DNA of 5,077 nucleotides. It comes from Candidatus Zixiibacteriota bacterium (GTDB lineage: Bacteria; Zixibacteria; MSB-5A5; GN15; JAAZOE01). Position numbers and translations under genes: made by a program. The notes below the pieces were generated by a model, which was not told the DNA's origin, did not search any database, and saw nothing but the letters and a program-made list of their open reading frames with translations. The stretch covers positions 1 through 5,077 of the forward strand of contig JAUUYJ010000202.1 in assembly GCA_030588275.1 (NCBI GenBank), read 5' to 3'. Positions 1 through 5,077 of the stretch are shown here, piece by piece (within the stretch, counting starts at the first letter, position 1; the number at the start of each line of letters is the position of its first letter).

Positions 1-182
1 CCGCGCATTGAGATCATGTTAAGATTGTATCCCAACCGGTCCTGCTTTTTCGCCTCAATCCCATACTTGGTCCCGACAAACTCAATCTGACTGTCAGCTT
101 CAAGCATTTTCATTTCGTCGGCAATCGCCAGAGCAGGATAAAGATGCCCTCCGGTGCCACCTCCGGCAAACAGTATCCTCAT
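1..182 (-). CDS. murG: MurG, UDP-GlcNAc:lipid I GlcNAc transferase, N-terminal fragment (3' end beyond window)
   Basis: MurG transfers GlcNAc from UDP-GlcNAc to lipid I on the cytoplasmic face of the membrane, making lipid II. Only the first 60 residues and two bases of the next codon are visible; the gene runs off the left edge, against roughly 350-370 residues for the family. The N-terminus reads MRILFAGGGTGGHLYPALAI. It carries the glycine-rich GGGTGGH loop of GT28 glycosyltransferases (residues 7-13), with the conserved His at 13. Next comes a typical FVGTKYGIEAK segment (residues 35-45), matching the family's 'GTxxGIEA' strand-loop, and then GYNLNMISMR at 51-60. The ATG at 182 overlaps the ftsW TGA as ATGA and has a strong AAGGAG at 8 nt spacing, so the start is secure. 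It is co-transcribed and probably translationally coupled with ftsW. The visible part contains no anomaly. Confidence 0.95.
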   Translation of the reverse strand, partial: MRILFAGGGTGGHLYPALAIADEMKMLEADSQIEFVGTKYGIEAKKQDRLGYNLNMISMR

Positions 183-1291
183 CGTGACCGCTCCTTTTTC
201 AAACCCTGTCGGGATAATGACAAAAGAATTCCGACCGCTAAGGCGGAGACGATTAATGAAGAACCACCATAACTTAAGAAAGGCAAAGTCAGGCCGGTCG
301 TCGGAATCAGGCCAAGGACAACCGCCACATTGATCATTATATTTACTGCCAGACAGGATGTCAGACCGGCGGCCAATAGGAAACTGAAGCGATCGGTTTG
401 CATGATCGCGATTTTCATGCCACGCCAGATAAGGCCAAACAGAAGCCCGAGGGTAACCAGAAGCCCGATCAGTCCCAACTCTTCACCGATTGAGGCCAGA
501 ATAAAATCAGTATGCGGTTCCGGCAGGAAATACTGCTTAAAGACGCCATTGCCAAGCCCCACGCCAAACATGCCACCGCAGGATAATGATAAAATTGATT
601 GCTTAAGCTGATGCGGTGCCAAAAGCGGATCACCCCAAGCGGCCAAGAATCCGTCGATCCGGCTTCGCTTGTATCCAACAACCATGACCAACAGGTAAAC
701 CAAAAGGGTTGAAGTACCGATGCTCATGAAAACATGAGTCAGCTTGGCTCCGGCCAAAAAGATGATAAACACAATCGTCGTACCCAAAACCAAAGTCGAA
801 CCAAGATCAGGCTCGAAAACGATCAGAACCAGTCCGGCCAGAATGATCGGACCATACGGCCAGCGATACTGGCGCAGGTCCGACAGGTCACGCCCTTTCT
901 GGGCTAACGAGTGGGCCAGATAAAAGACCAGAATATATTTAAACAGCTCCGATGGTTGAATGGTGACAAAACCAAGGTTGAGCCAACGATGCGTATGCCG
1001 TATTTCGGGTGTGAAGTAAACGATCACCAGCAATGCAAACCCACCGATAAGAATCGGGAAGATATATGGCCGCAGAATCGCCGGGTTAACCTTTGAAGCC
1101 AGCATCATCACGGTGAAAGCAAGAATAACCCAAATTAATTGCCTCTTGAAAAAGAAGGCATGACTCGAAATTTTACTACTGCCCTCAGCCAATGCACTCG
1201 AAGAAGAATAGACCATTACCGAGCCGATGATTATCAGGATCGATACAAAACCGAGTAGCAGACTATCAATATTTTGGCGTTTAAGCTTCAA
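179..1291 (-). CDS. ftsW: FtsW, SEDS-family septal peptidoglycan glycosyltransferase
   Basis: FtsW is an integral membrane SEDS protein that polymerises lipid II at the division site, working with a class B PBP (FtsI). The 370-residue product has about ten hydrophobic segments (near 12-30, 50-66, 74-92, 112-128, 145-158, 164-181, 185-205, 265-290, 303-328, 338-360). A large extracytoplasmic loop lies between segments 7 and 8. Family motifs include HRWLNLG (101-107), QPSELFK (112-118), EPDLGST (160-166), LPEPHTDFILASIGEELG (256-273) and PTTGLTLPFLSYGGSS (330-345). D262 in HTDF aligns with the Asp known to be essential in FtsW and RodA. FtsW rather than RodA is inferred from its place between murD and murG. 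The N-terminal cytoplasmic tail is short compared with E. coli FtsW (414 residues). The start is TTG at 1291; the next in-frame ATG is codon 26, inside the first membrane segment. It overlaps murD by 11 nt and murG by 4 nt. The residue before THRW is His99, where Gly is usual. Confidence 0.95.
   Translation of the reverse strand: MKLKRQNIDSLLLGFVSILIIIGSVMVYSSSSALAEGSSKISSHAFFFKRQLIWVILAFTVMMLASKVNPAILRPYIFPILIGGFALLVIVYFTPEIRHTHRWLNLGFVTIQPSELFKYILVFYLAHSLAQKGRDLSDLRQYRWPYGPIILAGLVLIVFEPDLGSTLVLGTTIVFIIFLAGAKLTHVFMSIGTSTLLVYLLVMVVGYKRSRIDGFLAAWGDPLLAPHQLKQSILSLSCGGMFGVGLGNGVFKQYFLPEPHTDFILASIGEELGLIGLLVTLGLLFGLIWRGMKIAIMQTDRFSFLLAAGLTSCLAVNIMINVAVVLGLIPTTGLTLPFLSYGGSSLIVSALAVGILLSLSRQGLKKERSR
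191..196 (-). promoter_or_regulatory. Shine-Dalgarno site of murG
   Basis: AAGGAG on the minus strand, in an A-rich run within the last ftsW codons, lies 8 nt before the murG ATG at 182. It is the best-placed ribosome binding site in the window and fixes the murG start at the ATGA overlap with the ftsW stop. Confidence 0.85.
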
Positions 1292-2675
1292 TTTTATAGC
1301 CGCTTCCTTTGCCGTTTTTTAGCTTCTTAACCTCTTGCTTAAAATCCTGTCCTCGCTCTTCAAAATTCCGATACATATCAAAACTGGCGCATCCAGGTGA
1401 GAGCAAAACGGTATCTCCGGGATGCGACAGATCAAAAGCGCGGCGAACTGCATCGGCCATCGAGTCGGCCATCACAACCGAGATATCACGCCCCACCTGT
1501 TCAAAGATTTTCTCTTTCGCTTCGCCGATAATAATCATGTTGGCCAGTTTGCCAAGAGCCGGTTTGATCAGTCGGCTGAAATCCCCCGCCTTGTCTCGTC
1601 CACCGGCGATCAAGTTAATCCGGGGCGAGATCGATTCCAGCGCAACGATAACCGCATCAACGTTGGTCCCTTTGGAATCGTTGACAAAGCGAACTCCACC
1701 GATAGTCGCCACCTCTTCCAGGCGATGCTCAACTCCGGGAAACTGCTTAAGCACATTGCTTATTACTTCAGGCTCAATACCGCAAGCGAGTGCGGCGGCC
1801 GATGCGGCGGCGGCGTTGGACAGATTATGCCGTCCTGGAATTCCAATTTCATCAACGCCGATCAAGTCATGCTCTTGCCCACCGACCCGCCCGATAAGTC
1901 TCTGTCCCCTCAGGAAGACACCATCGGTTGCAATGGATTCAGATGTCGAAAAAGTTAACCGTGTCGCCTGACCCGCGATCTGATAATTTTTTGTGGACTG
2001 GTCGTCATCATTGATTATCGAAAAATGTTCGGTCGCCTGATTTTCAAAAAGGCGGAGCTTGGCGCGACAGTAACTATCGAATGATGCATAACGATCAAGA
2101 TGATCCGGCGTAAGGTTTAAAAGAATCGCAACGTGCGGTGCAAACTGCTCTATCCGCTCCAATTGGAATGACGAAACCTCAATCACCGCCAACCCTTCCT
2201 CAGGAACGTCCCGCGCAATGGAGGAAAATGGAGTTCCGATGTTGCCGCCAACAACTGTTGGTCGTCCGGATTGTCTGCATATCTCACCCAGCAGGGTGGT
2301 CGTCGTCGTTTTTCCGTTCGACCCGGTGATGGCCAGAATGCGTCCCCGGCAGACCCAGTAGGCCAGCTCAATCTCTGAGAATATCGGTAAGCCAGCCGCA
2401 TTAGCCTGTGCCAGAATATCAAGCGAAGCTGGTACTCCGGGCGAAACTATCAGATAATCGCACTCCAGTAATTTTTTGGTATGCCCACCATATTCAAATG
2501 GAATACTGCTTTTTTCAAGTCGTTTGATGGCTGATTCTAATTTATCGAGCGAAAGAACATCAGAAACAAATGGAGTACCACCCAATTGCAGAACCAGTTC
2601 GGCCGCCGCCAAACCAGATCGTGCCATCCCGACGATGCCGACTTTTCTTCCGTATATGCGATCAACTCTGTTCAT
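1281..2675 (-). CDS. murD: MurD, UDP-MurNAc-L-alanine:D-glutamate ligase
   Basis: MurD is the cytoplasmic ATP-dependent ligase that adds D-Glu to UDP-MurNAc-L-Ala. From the ATG at 2675 the product has 464 residues (E. coli 438). Domain 1 has the Rossmann-like GIVGMARSG loop (13-21) and VSPGVP (77-82). Domain 2 has the Mur ligase P-loop ITGSNGKTTTT (116-126), EVSSFQLE (166-173), NLTPDHLDRY (187-196) and AKLRLFE (205-211), where K206 matches the carbamylated Lys of E. coli MurD (K198). GRHNLSNAAAA (281-291) follows. Domain 3 has GVEHRLE (314-320), NDSKGTN (332-338), GGRDK (358-362) and LLSPGCASFDMY (424-435). All key motifs look intact. An upstream ATG at 2729 would add 18 residues, but it lies inside mraY, whereas 2675 gives an ATGA overlap with the mraY stop and places the Rossmann loop at the usual distance. 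The C-terminus ends in a Lys/Gly-rich tail (about 450-464) that also encodes the upstream region of ftsW. Confidence 0.96.
   Translation of the reverse strand: MNRVDRIYGRKVGIVGMARSGLAAAELVLQLGGTPFVSDVLSLDKLESAIKRLEKSSIPFEYGGHTKKLLECDYLIVSPGVPASLDILAQANAAGLPIFSEIELAYWVCRGRILAITGSNGKTTTTTLLGEICRQSGRPTVVGGNIGTPFSSIARDVPEEGLAVIEVSSFQLERIEQFAPHVAILLNLTPDHLDRYASFDSYCRAKLRLFENQATEHFSIINDDDQSTKNYQIAGQATRLTFSTSESIATDGVFLRGQRLIGRVGGQEHDLIGVDEIGIPGRHNLSNAAAASAAALACGIEPEVISNVLKQFPGVEHRLEEVATIGGVRFVNDSKGTNVDAVIVALESISPRINLIAGGRDKAGDFSRLIKPALGKLANMIIIGEAKEKIFEQVGRDISVVMADSMADAVRRAFDLSHPGDTVLLSPGCASFDMYRNFEERGQDFKQEVKKLKNGKGSGYKIEA
1303..1310 (-). promoter_or_regulatory. Weak, distant Shine-Dalgarno-like site of ftsW
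   Basis: AAAGGAAG on the minus strand within the murD C-terminal codons is the only Shine-Dalgarno-like sequence before the ftsW TTG at 1291. Its AAGGA core ends 13 nt before the start, farther than the usual 5-9 nt. Together with the TTG start this suggests modest independent initiation, with ftsW translation perhaps depending on ribosomes finishing murD 11 nt downstream of the start. The site is seen directly; the effect on translation is inferred. Confidence 0.5.
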
Positions 2676-3757
2676 CGTATCTTCAGCGTGCTCAAGGTTA
2701 TCAGGGCGCAGATCGCTCCAGCGATCCAAAAACGGATCACAATCTTTGACTCAGCCCATCCTTTAAGTTCAAAATGATGATGGAGTGGTGCCATCTTGAA
2801 AATTCGTTTACCCCGTAATCGGTATGATCCAACCTGCAGGATAACCGACAACGCCTCGACCACAAAAACGCCACCAACAATTACCAATAAAAATTCCTGC
2901 TTGATTAATATTGCCAGCGCTCCCAGAGCTCCGCCCAATGCCAACGCACCGGTATCCCCCATGAAGACTTCAGCCGGGGTTGCGTTGAACCACAAAAACC
3001 CCATTGAGGCACCAATCACAGCGGCACAATAAATAGCCAACTCACCCGATCCCGGAAGATGCTCAAGCGCCAGATAGGTCGAAAAATCGGTCCGCCCGGA
3101 GACATAGGTCAATCCGGCGAAGGCGATAAAGCAGAAGGCGGCCAGACCGATCGCCAAACCGTCTAACCCATCACTCAGGTTGACAGCGTTTGACGTTCCG
3201 GTAATGACAAGGATAATAAATGGCACATACACGATCCCTAATTTGAGAATATAGTTTTTGAAGAACGGGATATTGGTGTAGGTCGAGAACTCACCGGAAG
3301 GGGGATAGAAATACAGCAAGATGCCAAACAAAAGACCGCATCCAACCTGTCCGGCCAATTTTTTGCGTCCAACCAAGCCGCTTGATTGACCCTTTTTGGC
3401 TTTGAGGAAATCGTCCATAAAGCCAATTGCCCCCATCCAGATGGTCACCATAAGCATCAACAGGATATAGCGATTGGCGAGATCGGCCCATAGAAGGACC
3501 GGAACTAATATTGATATTAAAATCAGAACGCCACCCATCGTTGGTGTTCCGGCCTTGGCCTGATGCGACTCGGGACCCTCCTGGCGAATTTTTTCCCGAA
3601 CCTGAAAGCGATTCAATAGGCGGATAAAGAGCGGCCCGAAAACCAGCGAAATAAGCATCGCAGTGATGGCGGCCGCAACCGCCCGGGTTGTAATATAACG
3701 AAACAAGTTCAGTCCCGATATGTAGCCGGTCATCTCCAGAAAGAGATAATAGAGCAT
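2672..3757 (-). CDS. mraY: MraY, phospho-N-acetylmuramoyl-pentapeptide transferase
   Basis: MraY is a polytopic inner-membrane enzyme that transfers phospho-MurNAc-pentapeptide from UDP to undecaprenyl phosphate, yielding lipid I. From the ATG at 3757 the product is 361 residues, almost exactly the E. coli length (360), and begins MLYYLF as many MraY proteins do. Visible signatures: NLFRYITTRA (17-26), GTPTMGG (70-76), the FMDDFLK metal/catalytic pair D115-D116, the NLSDGLDGLA loop (193-202), FMGDTGALALGG (265-276) with D268 matching the third essential Asp, and the MAPLHHHFELKGW loop (322-334) with His326-328. Around ten hydrophobic helices separate these loops. A start at 3796 would add 13 polar residues inside murF and is unlikely. 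The chosen start lies one base after the murF stop and has AGGGGG at 9 nt spacing. The stop overlaps the murD start by 4 nt. The gene appears complete and ordinary. Confidence 0.97.
   Translation of the reverse strand: MLYYLFLEMTGYISGLNLFRYITTRAVAAAITAMLISLVFGPLFIRLLNRFQVREKIRQEGPESHQAKAGTPTMGGVLILISILVPVLLWADLANRYILLMLMVTIWMGAIGFMDDFLKAKKGQSSGLVGRKKLAGQVGCGLLFGILLYFYPPSGEFSTYTNIPFFKNYILKLGIVYVPFIILVITGTSNAVNLSDGLDGLAIGLAAFCFIAFAGLTYVSGRTDFSTYLALEHLPGSGELAIYCAAVIGASMGFLWFNATPAEVFMGDTGALALGGALGALAILIKQEFLLVIVGGVFVVEALSVILQVGSYRLRGKRIFKMAPLHHHFELKGWAESKIVIRFWIAGAICALITLSTLKIR
2681..2684 (-). promoter_or_regulatory. Weak Shine-Dalgarno-like site of murD
   Basis: GAAG on the minus strand lies 5 nt before the murD ATG at 2675, inside the last mraY codons. 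The match is short, but with the ATGA overlap it fits initiation by ribosomes terminating on mraY. Confidence 0.4.
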
Positions 3758-3758
3758 T

Positions 3759-5077
3759 CTACTTTTCCCCCTGCCGTTGTTTGAGACCGCTGACAATTTT
3801 TTCCAACTTCATTCCGCGCGACCCCTTAAACAAAATCATATCTCCCGAGCGAACCAACCGCATCAGATGATCAAGAAGCGGTGCGTGATCCTCGAAGGTT
3901 GTGACTGCTTCGCCTGAGAGTCCTGCCTCTATGGCTCCCTTAGCGGTCTTAACCGACTCTGGTCCGAGGCATAGCAAAAGATCAATCCCAGCTTTGGCAA
4001 CACGCCGGCCCGCCTCCAGATGGAACTGTCCGGCCTCATCCCCTAATTCAAGCATATCACCAAGCACAGCAATTTTTCGTCCAGCAGTTTTTTGATCTCC
4101 AAAGCAGGCCAGACTGGCGGCGACCGAATCAGGATTGGCGTTATAACAATCGATCAATAGCTTCAGCTCACCACTCTGCTCAATCCCCATCCTCATTTCA
4201 ATCGGTTCAAAGGCGTCCAAACCGTTCTGCCAGTCATCCGCTTGGCAATCCCAAACCGAAGAGGCGGCAATGGCGGCCAGAGCGTTATAGACATTGACCA
4301 TCCCACACTGGTTGAGGCGGTAGGTCCGTTCGCCAAGATCAAAGAAGTACCGACCAGCATCATCATGGCCAATATTTGTAGCTTGGAAATCGCACTCGTT
4401 GTTGATACCAAAGCCAATATATTTCAGCCGCCGCTTCTGGGCTTCGTCAACTATTCGTGCGTCGTCGGCGTTTAAGACAATCGTCGATCCGACCGGAAGA
4501 TTGTCGATCAACTCGAACTTGGCTCGCACGACGTTGTCCATTGACCCCAATGTTTCCAGATGTGCCGGTCCGATATTGATAATTATCGCCAGTTCCGGCT
4601 TAATGATCCGGGCCAACCGGGTCATCTCACCGGGAGTTGAAATCCCCAGTTCAAAAACAGCATACTCAGTCTCCTCAGGCATCATCCCCAAAGACAACGG
4701 CAAGCCGAATAGATTATTGAGATTACCGGGTGAGCGAAAGGAGCGGTATTTCAAATTAAGAATCGCATGAAGCATCTCTTTGGTCGTCGTTTTCCCGTTG
4801 GACCCGGTCACCGCGGCAAATCCGGTATCGGTCCGACGGCGAATGTATCCGGCCAGATTCAGAAGAGCTTCGTGCGTATCGTTAACGATCAGTATGCGCC
4901 CATGATTTATGCTACTGAATTTTTCCGCTTGTGAGCGATTAACCACCGCCGCAACCGCCCCTTTTTCGATAGCATCGGTGACATAATTGTGACCGTCAAA
5001 CTTGTCGCCGGTGATGGCAAAGAATATCTCCCCGGATTTTATCGTGCGGCTGTCGATCGATATCCCGCTCAAGCGAG
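3759..5077 (-). CDS. murF: MurF, UDP-MurNAc-tripeptide:D-Ala-D-Ala ligase (5' end beyond window)
   Basis: MurF is the cytoplasmic ATP-dependent ligase that joins D-Ala-D-Ala to UDP-MurNAc-tripeptide, the last soluble precursor step. The window shows 438 codons plus the TAG stop. Numbering from the Leu (TTG) codon at 5072, it begins SGISIDSRTIKSGEIFFAI (2-20), the UDP-substrate-binding domain, which in the family is preceded by some 20-30 residues. The true start is therefore outside the window and the TTG at 5072 is an internal Leu. Domain 2 has the P-loop TGSNGKTTTKEM (89-100), SPGNLNNLFGLPLSL (114-128), ELGIS (141-145), NIGPAHLETLGS (166-177), AKFELI (184-189, K185 the likely carbamylated Lys) and NADDAR (201-206). 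GMVNVYNALAA (257-267) stands where GxHNVxNALAA is usual. Domain 3 has DCYNANPDS (308-316), LGDMLELG (337-344) and FKGSRGMKLE (415-424). YNANP and KGSR identify MurF rather than MurE or MurC. mraY follows after one base. Confidence 0.96.
   Translation of the reverse strand, partial: RLSGISIDSRTIKSGEIFFAITGDKFDGHNYVTDAIEKGAVAAVVNRSQAEKFSSINHGRILIVNDTHEALLNLAGYIRRRTDTGFAAVTGSNGKTTTKEMLHAILNLKYRSFRSPGNLNNLFGLPLSLGMMPEETEYAVFELGISTPGEMTRLARIIKPELAIIINIGPAHLETLGSMDNVVRAKFELIDNLPVGSTIVLNADDARIVDEAQKRRLKYIGFGINNECDFQATNIGHDDAGRYFFDLGERTYRLNQCGMVNVYNALAAIAASSVWDCQADDWQNGLDAFEPIEMRMGIEQSGELKLLIDCYNANPDSVAASLACFGDQKTAGRKIAVLGDMLELGDEAGQFHLEAGRRVAKAGIDLLLCLGPESVKTAKGAIEAGLSGEAVTTFEDHAPLLDHLMRLVRSGDMILFKGSRGMKLEKIVSGLKQRQGEK
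3767..3772 (-). promoter_or_regulatory. Shine-Dalgarno site of mraY
   Basis: AGGGGG on the minus strand, within the last murF codons, lies 9 nt before the mraY ATG at 3757. It supports that ATG over the in-frame codon at 3796, which would lie upstream of this site. Confidence 0.75.

Noticed and set aside
1789..1816. GC-rich gcggcggccgatgcggcggcggcg run that resembles a simple repeat or hairpin
   Set aside because: It encodes the Ala-rich NAAAASAAAL helix of MurD (288-297), which is normal for the family. The repetition is Ala codons.
1309..1971. A 220-codon plus-strand open frame opposite murD, with an overlapping 178-codon frame at 1422-1958
   Set aside because: Both lie entirely antisense to a well-conserved murD. 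The translations are rich in Ser, Arg, Pro and Thr with no recognisable domain, and I see no ribosome binding site or neighbouring gene on that strand. They are shadow frames produced by murD codon bias.
4399..4770. A 123-codon plus-strand open frame opposite murF
   Set aside because: It is antisense to the conserved central domain of murF, its product has no family features, and it overlaps other shadow frames on the same strand.
2299..4808. Similar stretches near 2299-2335 and 4780-4808 (both containing ggtcgtcg and gacccggt) that look like a direct repeat
   Set aside because: Both encode the P-loop GSNGKTTT and flanking residues of the two paralogous Mur ligases MurD and MurF. The similarity is explained by homology and shared codon choice, not by a mobile or regulatory repeat.
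1..5077. A search for promoters, terminators, RNA genes, CRISPR arrays, insertion sequences or an inserted accessory system
   Set aside because: Coding sequence fills the window except for one base at 3758. I saw no inverted-repeat-plus-T-run terminator at any junction, no tRNA- or rRNA-like segment and no regularly spaced repeats. No hidden novel system is supported.

Overview
The window is a section of a bacterial division and cell wall (dcw) cluster. All genes lie on the minus strand, so transcription runs from the right end of the window to the left. In that direction the order is murF (5' end outside the window), mraY, murD, ftsW and murG (3' end outside the window). This is the classical dcw order. 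By analogy, murE would be expected just beyond position 5077 and murC or another dcw gene beyond position 1, but neither is visible.

Layout by plus-strand coordinates: 1-182 holds the first 60 codons of murG; 179-1291 ftsW; 1281-2675 murD; 2672-3757 mraY; 3759-5077 murF. Packing is extreme. murF and mraY are 1 nt apart, mraY/murD and ftsW/murG share ATGA overlaps, and murD/ftsW overlap by 11 nt. There is no intergenic stretch long enough for a promoter, terminator, RNA gene or mobile element. I saw no repeats, CRISPR or insertion sequence. The segment is most simply read as one polycistronic, translationally coupled unit driven from a promoter upstream of the window.

The genes form a continuous pathway. 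MurF adds the D-Ala-D-Ala dipeptide to finish UDP-MurNAc-pentapeptide. MraY transfers phospho-MurNAc-pentapeptide to undecaprenyl phosphate to give lipid I. MurD acts earlier in the cytoplasm, adding D-Glu to UDP-MurNAc-L-Ala. MurG adds GlcNAc to give lipid II. FtsW is the SEDS glycosyltransferase that polymerises lipid II at the septum.

The organism is a walled, dividing bacterium of moderate G+C (about half by eye). The proteins do not look like close relatives of E. coli or Bacillus. The style (MurG HLYPALAIADE, MraY starting MLYYLF) recalls Gram-negative, non-proteobacterial lineages such as the FCB/Zixibacteria-like groups, but this is an impression without a search behind it.

I found no undescribed system. 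The points worth a second look are small: a His-to-Val change in a conserved MurF motif, a Gly-to-His change in the FtsW HRW motif, a TTG start with a distant Shine-Dalgarno for ftsW, and gene starts that a longest-open-frame caller would place wrongly for murD, mraY and murF.
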